Assembly: GCF_003668555.1 (NCBI RefSeq)
Contig: NZ_RCWN01000001.1
Location: 1,240,001-1,304,000, forward strand
DNA: 64,000 nt
Source of the DNA: Notoacmeibacter ruber
GTDB taxonomy: Bacteria; Pseudomonadota; Alphaproteobacteria; Rhizobiales; Rhizobiaceae
Direction of reading: 5' to 3'
Shown: one piece after another, positions 33,521 through 43,174 of the stretch
Position numbering within the stretch: the stretch's first letter is position 1
How the letters are laid out: each line of letters begins with the position of its first letter
The notes under the pieces: generated by a model
What the model was told of the DNA's origin: nothing
The model's input: the letters and a program-made list of their open reading frames with translations, nothing else
The model's database searches: none
Program-made: the position numbers and the translations under genes

Positions 33521-35020
33521 ATGCATCTTTTGACGACCCAACAGATGGCGCAGGCGGACCAACTGACAATGGATAGCGGCCTGTCTGGGTGCGATCTGAT
33601 GCAGAATGCCGCCGAAGCGGTCGCCAGCATCATCCGCCAGTTGGCGGGGGCCGACCAGCTGATACAGATCCTGTGCGGTCCGGGTAATAATGGGGGTGAC
33701 GGATACGCGCTCGGCGCAATTCTCGTCAGGGAATGGCGGAACGTCGAGATTTTCGCGGTGGCCGCGCCAAAAGATGATAGCGATGCGGCATGGGCGCGGT
33801 CGAAATGGGGTAAAGACGTCCGACCCCTGAGCGAGTTTCGGCCGGACGGGTCCGCCATCATCGTCGACGCTCTGTTCGGTGCGGGGCTTTCCCGGCCACT
33901 GGAGGGCGACGCGCTCGAGGCGGTGGAGCGTGCAAATGGATCGGCTGCGACAATCGTTGCGGTCGATATTCCGAGCGGCATCGGCGGAAATGATGGCAAG
34001 ATTTATGGGACTGCGATCGAGGCATCCGATACGGTCACTTTTTTTCGCGGCAAGCCCGGCCATTGGCTCTATCCGGGCAGGGGCAATACGGGCCGGCTGC
34101 ACGTCAAACAGATCGGGATTGAAGAGAGGGTGCTTCGTACGATCGATTCAAATTGTCGGCTCAATGGGCCCTTTCTTTGGATCGGGTCCTTACCCTCATC
34201 GGAAAACAGCACCCATAAATATGAGCGGGGGGCCGCTCTGATCTTTTCCGGTGCGGCGCTTTCCACCGGGGCTTCGCGTCTTTCCGCCCTTGCAGCCGCG
34301 AGAGCAGGCGCAGGCGCGGTCACTCTCGTCGCGCCGCCCGACGCTGCGCGAGTACATGCCGCACATCTGACCGCTATCATGGTCAATGAAGCTGAGACGC
34401 GTGAAGACGCGCTCGAGCGTGCGTGTAACGGGAAGGAGAGGGCCGCGGTGATCGGCCCCGGATATGGTGTCGGCGAGCCGTTGAAAAAGCTCGTATTGGG
34501 CCTCCTTAAGGCCAGCAATAGCGCCTTGAAGACCATCGTGCTCGACGCAGACGCGCTGACCAGCTTCCGTGAGGATCCAGAGACGCTGTTCGATGCGATC
34601 CGCGCCGGCAAAAAAAACGTGGTTTTGACGCCGCATGAGGGTGAGTTCTCTCGTCTGTTTCCTAACCTCGCCGAAGGTCACGCCAAAACCGAAAAGGCAG
34701 CCGAAGCGGCGCGGCGATCGGGAGCCATTGTTCTCCTGAAAGGCTCTGACACGGTGATCGCCGAGCCGGATGGCTGTATCGCAATCAACCCGAACGGTAC
34801 GCCTCTACTTGCAACGGCGGGCTCCGGGGACGTACTCGCTGGCATAATCGCGGGGCTGGCCGCACAGAATATGCCACTCTTCCTTGCCGCCTGTGCAGCC
34901 GCCTGGCTTCACGCGGAAGCGGCTCGTTCGTTCGGCAGAGGTCTTGTCGCCGACGACCTGCCGGATCAATTGCCGGCCATTCTAGAGTCGCTATTCGATA
35001 CTGAGGAGAGGGGACAATGA
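33521..35020 (+). CDS. bifunctional NAD(P)HX epimerase / ADP-dependent dehydratase
   Basis: Repairs hydrated NADH and NADPH. The 499-residue product joins an N-terminal YjeF_N (NnrE/NAXE) epimerase domain, with the GPGNNGGDGYALG motif, to a C-terminal ribokinase-like dehydratase domain (NnrD). The latter shows AAVIGPGYGVGE, LTPHEGEFSRL and ATAGSGDVLAGIIAGL. The ATG at 33521 is chosen because a GGGAG site lies before it and the typical start MHLLTTQQMAQAD follows; upstream in-frame codons run into the glnB promoter region. It is divergent from glnB and overlaps the next gene by 4 bp. Confidence 0.95.
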   Translation: MHLLTTQQMAQADQLTMDSGLSGCDLMQNAAEAVASIIRQLAGADQLIQILCGPGNNGGDGYALGAILVREWRNVEIFAVAAPKDDSDAAWARSKWGKDVRPLSEFRPDGSAIIVDALFGAGLSRPLEGDALEAVERANGSAATIVAVDIPSGIGGNDGKIYGTAIEASDTVTFFRGKPGHWLYPGRGNTGRLHVKQIGIEERVLRTIDSNCRLNGPFLWIGSLPSSENSTHKYERGAALIFSGAALSTGASRLSALAAARAGAGAVTLVAPPDAARVHAAHLTAIMVNEAETREDALERACNGKERAAVIGPGYGVGEPLKKLVLGLLKASNSALKTIVLDADALTSFREDPETLFDAIRAGKKNVVLTPHEGEFSRLFPNLAEGHAKTEKAAEAARRSGAIVLLKGSDTVIAEPDGCIAINPNGTPLLATAGSGDVLAGIIAGLAAQNMPLFLAACAAAWLHAEAARSFGRGLVADDLPDQLPAILESLFDTEERGQ

Positions 35021-36345
35021 GGATCAAGCTGAAGCGCTTCTGGCGCTGGCTGAAAGGGCGGCTGTGGGTGCGGCCCGCGATCTACTGCATATTGGCAGTA
35101 GCCACGGTCTTTGTCGCCACGACAACCGACGTTTTCTTCCCCGAGATCGCCTTTCTCGATGTTTCCGTCGAAACCATCGAAAATTTGCTGACGATCATCG
35201 CGTCGTCCATGCTGGCCGTCGCGACGTTCGCAGTCTCCGTCATGGTTTCGACCTATAATGCGGCGCTGAACAATACGACGCCTCGAGCCTTCGATATCGT
35301 GGTCTCCGACACGTCTACCCGCCAGGCCATATCCAGCTTCATCGGTGCGTTTATCTTTGCCATGATCGGTCTCATGGGGGTCAATTTCAGTTATTTCGGA
35401 TCGCCCGGCCGTGTCGTGCTCTTTTTGATGACACTCGCCGTATTCCTTTGGGTGGTCGGCACTTTCGTCTACTGGATCGACCATGTGACCCGTATGGGCC
35501 AGCTTCGACACACGATCGAACGGGTCGCCGGACGAGTGACGACACTTCTCGCCGAATATTTCGCAAATCCGGGCCGGGGAGGGGTTGTTGCTGACGTCGG
35601 TGAAGAGCCGCCCCGCGACGCGATCCCGGTCTATCCGAAGCAATCCGGTATCGTCGTCACGTTCAGTTGCGCTGATATCAAGGCGGTCATGCCCGAGGGC
35701 AGTTGGCAGGCTTTCATCGCCGCGCGGCCGGGATACCGGGTATCGCCATCGGTTGCTCTCATATGGATCAGGGGAATCGACGTGGACGAGGAGATGGCAT
35801 CTTCTCTACGCTCCTGCTTCGATGTTTCCCGGGTGCGAACGCTTGAGGAAGATCCCGAAATGGGACTTCGCATTCTGGCCGAGATCGCCGACCGAGCGCT
35901 TTCACCGGGAGTAAACGATCCGGGCACGGCCATGGATATCGTCAATACATCGGTCTCGGTTTTCAATGACGCCCGGATCAGAGCGGAAGAAATCGACGAA
36001 TGGCCGAGCGACGAGCGCATACGCGTCGTGCCGATCGAGCCCGATCGTCTTTTCGGTACGCTTTTCGAGCCGATCGCGCGCGATGGCGCCCATGTGGTGG
36101 AAGTTGCGGAGACGCTCCAGCGGTCGCTCGTCGCGCTTTATGTCATCTTGCCGGCGGCTTATGGCGAGACGCTTAGAACGCAGGCATGGCGTGCTTTTCG
36201 TTACGCGAGCGACAAGTTGGCTTACCAATGGGAGGTTGACCGTGTGAAAGCGGCGGGCCGATATCTCCTTGAAGGTGATGAAAGCGATCAAAAGTTCATC
36301 GCCGCAAAGAATCTCGAACGGGCCGTTCCAATCGACGAGACATAA
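35017..36345 (+). CDS. DUF2254 family membrane protein
   Basis: Inner-membrane protein of unknown function, 442 residues. Four hydrophobic segments lie in the first ~165 residues (YCILAVATVFVATT; LTIIASSMLAVATFAVSVMV; SSFIGAFIFAMIGLMG; VLFLMTLAVFLWVVGTFVYW). A large soluble C-terminal part contains the conserved RTLEEDPEMGLRILAEIA and ALSPGVNDPGTA motifs of the family. Its ATG overlaps the stop of the NAD(P)HX repair gene, suggesting cotranscription, but I know of no functional link. Confidence 0.9.
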   Translation: MRIKLKRFWRWLKGRLWVRPAIYCILAVATVFVATTTDVFFPEIAFLDVSVETIENLLTIIASSMLAVATFAVSVMVSTYNAALNNTTPRAFDIVVSDTSTRQAISSFIGAFIFAMIGLMGVNFSYFGSPGRVVLFLMTLAVFLWVVGTFVYWIDHVTRMGQLRHTIERVAGRVTTLLAEYFANPGRGGVVADVGEEPPRDAIPVYPKQSGIVVTFSCADIKAVMPEGSWQAFIAARPGYRVSPSVALIWIRGIDVDEEMASSLRSCFDVSRVRTLEEDPEMGLRILAEIADRALSPGVNDPGTAMDIVNTSVSVFNDARIRAEEIDEWPSDERIRVVPIEPDRLFGTLFEPIARDGAHVVEVAETLQRSLVALYVILPAAYGETLRTQAWRAFRYASDKLAYQWEVDRVKAAGRYLLEGDESDQKFIAAKNLERAVPIDET

Positions 36346-36423
36346 ATCCACTCCCGGTTGAAACTCATTTCCTCATTGAAACGTCCAGACTGTGTAACCG
36401 AAACGTTTTGAGAGGAAAGACAA

Positions 36424-36837
36424 ATGACAAAGACGCTTACTGCAACGATCGCCATCGCCAGCTTCGCCTTTGCCACGCCGGTATTTGCTCAATCCGATGC
36501 ATCCGTCAGCGCGTCGGATCAGGATGTCAGCAGCGGCACCGTGATGGCCGAGACCATTACGGCTCCCGAAAATGGCTGGCTGGTTGTGCATCGCACAGAT
36601 TCAGAAATGGCGCCGGGACCGGTTGTTGGTTACGCGCCGCTCAAAGCGGGTGACAATGAAAGCGTCGTCGCCATCCTTCAGGAAGAAGTAGCCTCCGGCG
36701 ATATGCTGATGCTCATGGTCCATGGCGAAACGGGCGGCAATGAAACCGGCGTATTCGAGTACACACTCGGTGCAAAGGAAGACGGACCGATCCGGATCAA
36801 CGACGAACTGGTCATGAAGGTCGTCACCGCACAATAA
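36424..36837 (+). CDS. small secreted protein, DUF7282-like
   Basis: 137 residues with a Sec signal peptide (MTKTLTATIAIASFAFATPVFAQS, cleavage after AFA). The mature part is acidic and beta-rich. Its pattern DQDVSSGTVM, GWLVVHRTDSEMAPGPVVGYAPLKAG and MLMVHGETGGNETGVFEY resembles the DUF7282 fold of exported proteins, but this assignment is by memory of the pattern and not verified. It has a GAGAGGAAAGA site and its own 78-bp upstream gap, and is followed by a terminator. Function unknown. Confidence 0.8.
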   Translation: MTKTLTATIAIASFAFATPVFAQSDASVSASDQDVSSGTVMAETITAPENGWLVVHRTDSEMAPGPVVGYAPLKAGDNESVVAILQEEVASGDMLMLMVHGETGGNETGVFEYTLGAKEDGPIRINDELVMKVVTAQ

Positions 36838-36862
36838 TTCCTTTGCGACAGTCTAATTTTTA

Positions 36863-36890
36863 GCCTCCGGCACCTCCGCCGGGGGCTTTT
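36863..36890 (+). terminator. terminator after the small secreted protein gene
   Basis: 9-bp stem GCCTCCGGC / GCCGGGGGC (one T-G pair) with a 6-base loop and a TTTT tail, 26 bp after the stop. The tail touches the stop codon of the convergent DUF72 gene. Confidence 0.8.
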
Positions 36891-37693
36891 CAATCGACAG
36901 CCTTCTGCAGGGCATTCGCGCCGACCGGCGCGTTCACTTTTCCGCCGGAGATGAAAAAGACGAAAACGTCGCGCGGTTTCTTTTCAATCGTCCTGTCGGG
37001 TGCAATCAGATCGAGATCGTTCGGTGCGAGGCCTTCTGAATAATCCCTGAATCGCCCAGCCCATTGTTCGATTTCCTCAGTGCTGTAGCAGGTCGGAAGA
37101 TCGTCCGAACCCTTCTGAAGACGGGCATAGACGAAATCGGCAGTGATGTCGGCGAACATCGGGTAGTCGGCGTGATCCGCAACAACGGCCGCGACACCAT
37201 GGGCGGTGATCAACTCCACGAATTCAGCGGTTTGGAAACTGGGGTGCCGCGGCTCCACGACGTGAGTGAGTGCGAGACCATCCTGCTTTTGAGGCAGAAG
37301 TTCAAGAAAAGCGCTGAAGTCGTCCGGATCGAATGCCTTGGTCGGCATGAACTGCCAGAGGATGGGACCTAGCCGGTCACCGAGCTCGATAATGCCCTGC
37401 GTCAGAAATTTCTCGATGGAAGGACCTGCCTCGGCAAGCACTTTTCTGTTGGTGCAATAACGACTGGCCTTTAGCGAAAAGATAAAGCCCTCCGGCGTTT
37501 CGTCGCGCCATTTGGCAAAGGTCGCCGGCTTTTGACTGCCGTAATAAGTGCCGTTGATCTCGATTGTCTTCAATTGCCGGCTGGCATATTCGAGCTGACG
37601 CTTTTTGGCGAGATCATCGGGGTAGAAGGCTTCGTCCCATGGCTTGAATGTCCAGCCACCAATGCCGGCGCGTATCGAACCCGTCTCTGCCAT
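36890..37693 (-). CDS. DUF72 family protein
   Basis: 267-residue soluble protein of the DUF72 (YecE-like) TIM-barrel family. Diagnostic pieces are RAGIGGWTFKPWDEAFYP at the N-terminus, EINGTYYGSQKPATFAKW, LGPILWQFMP, and a C-terminal YARLQKGSDDLPTCYS segment. The molecular function of the family is not established. It is convergent with the small secreted protein gene and 27 bp downstream of the CAP-domain gene. Confidence 0.92.
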   Translation of the reverse strand: MAETGSIRAGIGGWTFKPWDEAFYPDDLAKKRQLEYASRQLKTIEINGTYYGSQKPATFAKWRDETPEGFIFSLKASRYCTNRKVLAEAGPSIEKFLTQGIIELGDRLGPILWQFMPTKAFDPDDFSAFLELLPQKQDGLALTHVVEPRHPSFQTAEFVELITAHGVAAVVADHADYPMFADITADFVYARLQKGSDDLPTCYSTEEIEQWAGRFRDYSEGLAPNDLDLIAPDRTIEKKPRDVFVFFISGGKVNAPVGANALQKAVD

Positions 37694-37720
37694 CTGGCGC
37701 CCCCGTCTATCTGTGTGATC

Positions 37721-38674
37721 TCATAATGGTCCGGCGAAAATGGCCACTGCAATCTTGCTGCCCTTGCCATCAGCGCTGATGACAAGCGCCATCTCCGCGT
37801 AGCCGGCATCACCGAGTATCGGTTTGTATCTGCTGTTCCGGGTCCATTCTTCGACAAAATAGGCGACATCCGATTGGGTCACGGTCGATCCGCAGCCGCT
37901 GCAACGCGCCGAGATGGCTTGCAGGCTCTGCCACTCTTCGCGTCGGGGAAGTCCCTTGAGGAGGTCGAGCGATTGTAGAACATCGCTGTCGAAGTCTGCG
38001 TCGGGCAGCGTCTTTTCAATGTGGCGCCTGAGGCCCGAAGACGAAGAGAGAGGTGTCGTCCCGCTACGTGTCTCGTTGATCATCGCGACGGCAAATTGCG
38101 TCTGCCGGGCGGCATCGATTGGCTCGCCGCCATGATCGCCGCCACTGAGAGAGGTCCCTGGCCCGGCGAAGGTTTCCACGGCGAAACGACGGCCATCATC
38201 ATAAACCACCGCAAATCCATAATTAGTGAGCCCGCGCGCCAGAATATTCTCGCGATGGCCCGGGCTGTTCATCCAGCCTTCGTGAAGCTCCTCGACAGCC
38301 TCGATGCCGGGGGCAGAGCATCCACTGCACCGCGCGATGTTCTCGCGGACGATCCGACTATCGTCGCCGCCTGCCGAAAGATAGCGATCGAGCGCTGTCT
38401 CGCCGTCTGGCGTAACATGCGAGAAATAATCGTTTTTCAGCATGTCACGCGCATGGATGAGCGCCGCTTCGTTCAGCGGCGCGCTAAGCGTCAACGGTGG
38501 CAGATCGTGTCTCGCACGGGAGGCGTTGACCAGTTCGACACTATGGCTGCGAAGGCTGCCGAGCACTTGTTGGTTGTCTTGCGCGATAGCAGCCGAAAGC
38601 GGAAGGAGAGCGGCGAGCAGAACACAAGTCCAAGCAGCGGCGTGAAGGCGCAGGCCCCTCATGACAGGCCGCAT
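37721..38674 (-). CDS. secreted CAP (SCP/PR1) domain protein with a second degenerate CAP module
   Basis: 317 residues from the ATG at 38674; an in-frame GTG at 38695 overlapping the uvrA end is an alternative. An N-terminal signal sequence (WTCVLLAALLPLSAAIAQ) is followed by a clear bacterial CAP domain with ALIHARDMLKNDYFSHVTPDG, ENIARCSGCS, EELHEGWMNSPGHRENIL and GFAVVYDDGRRFAVETFAGPG. The C-terminal half repeats the layout in weaker form: ARCSGCG, FVEEWTRNSRYKPILGDAGY, ALVISADGKGSKIAVAIFAGPL. The second copy has lost the metal-site His residues. The two CSGC pairs suggest matched disulphides. CAP proteins act outside the cytoplasm; the role here is unknown. Confidence 0.88.
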   Translation of the reverse strand: MRPVMRGLRLHAAAWTCVLLAALLPLSAAIAQDNQQVLGSLRSHSVELVNASRARHDLPPLTLSAPLNEAALIHARDMLKNDYFSHVTPDGETALDRYLSAGGDDSRIVRENIARCSGCSAPGIEAVEELHEGWMNSPGHRENILARGLTNYGFAVVYDDGRRFAVETFAGPGTSLSGGDHGGEPIDAARQTQFAVAMINETRSGTTPLSSSSGLRRHIEKTLPDADFDSDVLQSLDLLKGLPRREEWQSLQAISARCSGCGSTVTQSDVAYFVEEWTRNSRYKPILGDAGYAEMALVISADGKGSKIAVAIFAGPL

Positions 38675-38691
38675 TGATCGGTTCACCAACC

Positions 38692-41616
38692 TCACTCGGC
38701 CGCTTCCGGCGCCTTGGCCTTGGCAGGACGATCCAGCAGTGGCCGCAAATACTGGCCCGTATAGGATCGCTTGTCCTTCGCCACCTCTTCGGGCGTGCCG
38801 GATGCGACGACTTCACCGCCGCCGGTTCCGCCTTCGGGTCCGAGATCGAGCAGATAATCCGCAGTCTTGATGACCTCCAGATTGTGCTCGATGACGGCGA
38901 CCGTATTCCCCTGGTCGACAAGTTCATGCAGCACTTCGAGCAGTTTGGCCACATCGGCGAAATGCAGGCCAGTGGTCGGCTCGTCGAGAATATAGAGCGT
39001 CCGTCCCGTCGCCCTTCGTGACAGTTCCTTGGCAAGCTTGATGCGCTGGGCTTCGCCGCCCGAAAGCGTCGTCGCCTGTTGACCGACCTTCACGTAACCG
39101 AGTCCGACCTTTTCGAGCGTTTCCAGCTTGTCGCGGACCGCTGGAACGGCAGCAAAAAACTCCACACCTTCCTCGACGGTCATGTCGAGGACGTCCGCGA
39201 TCGACTTGCCCTTGAATGTCACGTCCAGCGTCTCGCGATTGTATCTTTTGCCGTCGCACACATCACAGGTGACGTAGACGTCCGGCAGGAAGTGCATCTC
39301 GATCTTGATGACGCCATCGCCTTGGCAGGCTTCGCAACGGCCGCCCTTGACGTTGAAGGAGAAACGGCCCGGCTGATAGCCGCGCGCCTTCGATTCCGGC
39401 AGTGCGGCGAACCATTCCCGGATTGGCGTAAAGGCACCCGTATAAGTCGCCGGGTTGGAGCGGGGCGTGCGGCCAATCGGCGATTGGTCGATATCGATCA
39501 CCTTGTCGATGAATTCGAGACCCTCGATCCGATCATGCGGGGCAGGGTGATCGCGGCTGCCCATCACCTTGCGGCTGGCCGCCTTGAACAGGGTCTCGAT
39601 CAAGAAGGTCGATTTGCCACCGCCAGACACGCCGGTCACACATGTGAAGGTGCCCAGCGGCAATTCGGCCGTCACGTCCTTCAGATTGTTGCCTCGGGCC
39701 CCGACCACCTTCATCCGGCGCCCCTTCTGCCCCTTGCGGCGCTTCTTCGGAACTGAAATCTCCTGTGACCCGGAAAGATATTGACCGGTCAGGGAGTTGG
39801 GGTTGGCCATGACTTCGGCCGGTGTTCCCTGAGCCACAACCCGGCCGCCGTGAATACCCGCAGCGGGGCCGATATCGACCACATAATCGGCTGTGCGAAT
39901 CGCGTCTTCATCATGCTCGACCACGATGACGGTATTACCCAGATCGCGAAGATGCTTCAGCGTATCAAGAAGGCGGTCATTGTCGCGCTGGTGAAGGCCG
40001 ATGGAGGGCTCGTCCAGAACATAGAGCACACCGGTAAGGCCGGAGCCGATCTGGCTCGCCAAGCGGATGCGTTGGCTCTCGCCGCCGGAGAGCGTGCCGG
40101 AATTACGTGAGAGGGTGAGGTAATCGAGACCGACATCATTGAGAAAGCGAAGCCGTTCGCGGATTTCCTTCAGAATCCGGTAGGCGATCTCCCGGTCCTT
40201 CTCGTTCAGCCTGGTATCGAGGTCGGAAAACCATTCATCCGCCGCCTTAATCGACTGCGCGGTCACTTCGCCGATATGAAGACCGTCGATCTTCACGGCC
40301 AGCGCTTCCTGCTTCAGTCGGTAGCCATCGCAGGTGGGGCAGGGCGTCGCGGACATGTATCGCTCGATTTCCTCTCGCGACCAGGCGCTTTCCGTTTCCT
40401 TCCAGCGACGCTGAAGGTTCGGGATGACGCCCTCAAACGTCTTGGACGTCTTGTAGGAGCGTATACCATCATCATAGGCGAACGCTATTTTGGAGCGGCC
40501 CGTCCCGTAGAGGATGGCCTTCCTTGCCTCTGGCGACAGGTCGCGCCAGCGGTCGGACACATCGAAACCATAGGCCTTGCCCAATCCGATGAGCGTCTGA
40601 AGATAATAGGGAGAGGAAGAACGCGACCAGGGCGCGATGGCGCCCTCCCGGACAACGGCATCCTTGTCCGGAATGACCAGTTCTTCGTCGATGGCCTGCT
40701 GATGGCCAATACCGTCACAGCCCGGGCATGCACCAGCTGGATTGTTAAACGAGAAGAGGCGGGGTTCGATCTCCGAAATCGTAAAACCCGAAACCGGGCA
40801 GGCAAAATTTTCCGAGAACATGATCCTTTCATGCGTCTCGTTCTTGTTGCGGTTTGCACCGGCCGCGGCAAGTTTCTCATCGGGAAGCGGCCGGTCGGCG
40901 AATTCGGCCACCGCCAGGCCATCTGCCAGACCGAGTGCGGTCTCAATGGAATCGGCGAGACGCGACCCGATATCTTCGCGCACGACCAGGCGGTCGACGA
41001 CCACATCGATATCGTGCTTGTACTTCTTGTCGAGCGCGGGAGCTTCGCCGATCTCGTAATATTCGCCATTGACCTTGATACGCTGAAAACCCTTGCGCTG
41101 CAGATCGGCCAGTTCCTTCCGGTATTCGCCTTTGCGGCCCCGGACGATCGGCGCGAGAAGATACAGGCGGGTACCATCCTCCAGCGCGAGGACGCGGTCG
41201 ACCATCTGGCTGACCGTCTGGCTCTCGATGGGAAGACCTGTCGCAGGCGAGTAGGGCACGCCGACACGTGCGAAAAGAAGCCGCATATAGTCGTAGATCT
41301 CGGTGACGGTCCCGACGGTCGATCGCGGATTCTTGCTCGTCGTTTTCTGTTCGATGGAAATGGCCGGAGACAGCCCGTCGATCTGATCGACGTCTGGTTT
41401 CTGCATCATTTCCAGAAACTGGCGTGCATAGGCCGACAGCGACTCGACATAGCGGCGCTGGCCTTCAGCATAGATCGTATCGAAGGCGAGAGAGCTTTTG
41501 CCCGACCCCGAAAGACCGGTCATCACGATCAGACTGTCGCGTGGAAGGTCGAGGTCGACATCTTTGAGATTGTGTTCGCGCGCGCCGCGCACGGAAATGA
41601 ACTTGCTTTCAGCCAT
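38692..41616 (-). CDS. uvrA: excinuclease ABC subunit A
   Basis: DNA damage-recognition ATPase of nucleotide excision repair; 974 residues. Two ABC modules are present, with Walker A motifs [10 protein letters not shown] near the N-terminus and [10 protein letters not shown] in the second half, and two [12 protein letters not shown] / [12 protein letters not shown] signatures. The second zinc finger is complete (CEAC ... CDVC). The first shows CPVS where many UvrA proteins have CxxC, a form I recall from other alphaproteobacteria. It is divergent from the small secreted protein gene and ssb; no SOS box was found directly upstream. Confidence 0.98.
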   Translation of the reverse strand: MAESKFISVRGAREHNLKDVDLDLPRDSLIVMTGLSGSGKSSLAFDTIYAEGQRRYVESLSAYARQFLEMMQKPDVDQIDGLSPAISIEQKTTSKNPRSTVGTVTEIYDYMRLLFARVGVPYSPATGLPIESQTVSQMVDRVLALEDGTRLYLLAPIVRGRKGEYRKELADLQRKGFQRIKVNGEYYEIGEAPALDKKYKHDIDVVVDRLVVREDIGSRLADSIETALGLADGLAVAEFADRPLPDEKLAAAGANRNKNETHERIMFSENFACPVSGFTISEIEPRLFSFNNPAGACPGCDGIGHQQAIDEELVIPDKDAVVREGAIAPWSRSSSPYYLQTLIGLGKAYGFDVSDRWRDLSPEARKAILYGTGRSKIAFAYDDGIRSYKTSKTFEGVIPNLQRRWKETESAWSREEIERYMSATPCPTCDGYRLKQEALAVKIDGLHIGEVTAQSIKAADEWFSDLDTRLNEKDREIAYRILKEIRERLRFLNDVGLDYLTLSRNSGTLSGGESQRIRLASQIGSGLTGVLYVLDEPSIGLHQRDNDRLLDTLKHLRDLGNTVIVVEHDEDAIRTADYVVDIGPAAGIHGGRVVAQGTPAEVMANPNSLTGQYLSGSQEISVPKKRRKGQKGRRMKVVGARGNNLKDVTAELPLGTFTCVTGVSGGGKSTFLIETLFKAASRKVMGSRDHPAPHDRIEGLEFIDKVIDIDQSPIGRTPRSNPATYTGAFTPIREWFAALPESKARGYQPGRFSFNVKGGRCEACQGDGVIKIEMHFLPDVYVTCDVCDGKRYNRETLDVTFKGKSIADVLDMTVEEGVEFFAAVPAVRDKLETLEKVGLGYVKVGQQATTLSGGEAQRIKLAKELSRRATGRTLYILDEPTTGLHFADVAKLLEVLHELVDQGNTVAVIEHNLEVIKTADYLLDLGPEGGTGGGEVVASGTPEEVAKDKRSYTGQYLRPLLDRPAKAKAPEAAE

Positions 41617-41766
41617 TCGAATGATCAGTACTTTCGGGAATGTGGACAGTGCTGAAGGTAGGTATTCGATCAGCGATGTCGAGCGCTTTCACGCCACCAT
41701 CCTGACATATGCTGGCGGGAGAGAGCAGCGCCGCCGTGAAACGGCACTGCCTAGATTGACCTTGCC

Positions 41767-42201
41767 TCAGCGGCAGGGATGGGCAACCAGTTTGCAGGTC
41801 AGCGGACGCCCTGCGCAGTTGAACGAAATCACTTTTGCCTTGCTGAAGTCGGAATAGTCGGTGCCATAGACCGGCTTACCGCGGTTCCGGGGCAGAATGT
41901 CGCGACCTTCGATCGCACGAACCCAACGGCGCACAGCACGTCGTTTGGCTCTCGTCTCACGCGCAGAGCGCCGAAGCGCAGCCGAGCGCCCGTAGGCTTC
42001 GAAGGCTTCTGGAGCGCATTTGGGGCGGGACGCCGCGCTTCGTTCACTTTGCATCGTCTCTGGTCTCAACTGCAAATTGGGCTTCGCCATCTCTTTGAGT
42101 GGCTCGGCAGTACTCTGTGCTGAAGCATCGACCACGGCAAAAAGTGGCAAGACCAATGCGACGATCATACTCAACGGTAGCTTTCTTTCACTGGGGGACA
42201 T
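41767..42201 (-). CDS. small secreted basic protein, rhizobial type
   Basis: 144 residues from the ATG at 42201, chosen because the signal peptide (LPLSMIVALVLPLFAVVDASAQS) directly follows it; an in-frame start at 42234 would add 11 residues. The mature part is Arg-rich (RRSARETRAKRRAVRRWVRAIE) and ends with two to three Cys in FNCAGRPLTCKLVAHPC. The combination of an RRWV/W-x3-A segment, a YSDFSKAK block and a terminal Cys-containing motif resembles short exported proteins common in rhizobia with no known function. It lies between uvrA and ssb, which are often direct divergent neighbours. Confidence 0.75.
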   Translation of the reverse strand: MSPSERKLPLSMIVALVLPLFAVVDASAQSTAEPLKEMAKPNLQLRPETMQSERSAASRPKCAPEAFEAYGRSAALRRSARETRAKRRAVRRWVRAIEGRDILPRNRGKPVYGTDYSDFSKAKVISFNCAGRPLTCKLVAHPCR

Positions 42202-42352
42202 GACAGGCTCCTCTGGGCTAGGGACGCTGCACACCCGTTTTCGTTCTTGAAAAAAAACGACACGAGCCAGCTCAGTCTCGCCGGCTCAAGGACAGCGTCC
42301 AGTCAACGATCTAACCTTGCGGAAGACCAACTGAACAGCCTTTGAGGGTCCG

Positions 42353-42367
42353 GTTCACGAGGGGTTC
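42353..42367 (+). promoter_or_regulatory. SOS box (LexA site, GTTC-N7-GTTC)
   Basis: GTTC (42353-42356), seven bases, then GTTC (42364-42367) matches the direct-repeat LexA site of alphaproteobacteria exactly. It lies 255 bp upstream of ssb and about 150 bp upstream of the divergent small gene, so either may be the target. The remainder of 42202-42622 shows no gene. TTGACA at 42474 region has no good -10. Confidence 0.6.
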
Positions 42368-42622
42368 AGAAAATGTGAACTCGATCGCCGACCGCACGCC
42401 TTCGTCAAAAACCCTCTCACTTAAATTCATTCTGATGTTTTCAGTATCAAAGTTCCGGGCCGGGGCCGGCTTGACATTTTCAAGAACATAATAGGAACAT
42501 AGAGCTGTTGATGAAGTCATGTCAACCGGCGCGTAGGGGTGGTCTGCCATGGCGGGAAAGGTATAGGGTCGCGCCAAATCGTCGCGCCGCCGAGGTGCGT
42601 CAATCATGCGGAAGGAAAAATA

Positions 42623-43126
42623 ATGGCAGGCAGCGTGAACAAGGTCATTCTGGTCGGCAATCTGGGTGCCGATCCAGAGATACGTTCGCTGAACAATGGC
42701 GGCAGGGTCGTCAATATGCGGATCGCGACCTCCGAGACATGGCGCGATCGCAATAGCGGTGAGCGGCGTGAGCGAACCGAATGGCACAATGTCGTGATCT
42801 TCAACGAGAACCTCGCAAAGGTGGCCGAGCAATATCTCAAGAAGGGCGCAAAGGTTTATCTCGAGGGCCAGCTTCAGACCCGCAAATGGCAGGACCAGAA
42901 CGGTAATGATCGCTATTCCACCGAGGTGGTTCTGCAAAATTTCCGTGGCGAATTGCAGATGCTTGATAGTCGGGATGGCGGCTCCGGTGGCGGCGGTCGC
43001 GATATGAGCCGAGGCGGCTCCGATTTCGGTTCGAGCCGTGCCGGCGATGATTATGGCGGTGGCCGAGGCGGTTCCGGCGGGAGCGGCGGCGGCTATTCCG
43101 ACATGGATGACGAAATTCCGTTCTAA
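42623..43126 (+). CDS. ssb: single-stranded DNA-binding protein
   Basis: Binds ssDNA in replication, repair and recombination; 167 residues. The N-terminal OB fold ([41 protein letters not shown]) is followed by a Gly/Arg/Ser-rich linker (about residues 112-155). The acidic tip DMDDEIPF recruits partner proteins. The start at 42623 has an AAGGA site 6 bp upstream; upstream in-frame codons look non-coding. Convergent with the CDF transporter gene. Confidence 0.97.
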   Translation: MAGSVNKVILVGNLGADPEIRSLNNGGRVVNMRIATSETWRDRNSGERRERTEWHNVVIFNENLAKVAEQYLKKGAKVYLEGQLQTRKWQDQNGNDRYSTEVVLQNFRGELQMLDSRDGGSGGGGRDMSRGGSDFGSSRAGDDYGGGRGGSGGSGGGYSDMDDEIPF

Positions 43127-43174
43127 GACAGCTCTGGACCGCAGGGGATGCCGCCGCGGCTTTGCCTTGTCGGT

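Noticed and set aside
40276..41655. 459-codon open frame antisense to uvrA
   Set aside because: Explained by the GC-rich third codon positions of uvrA; composition is unlike a protein with a fold.
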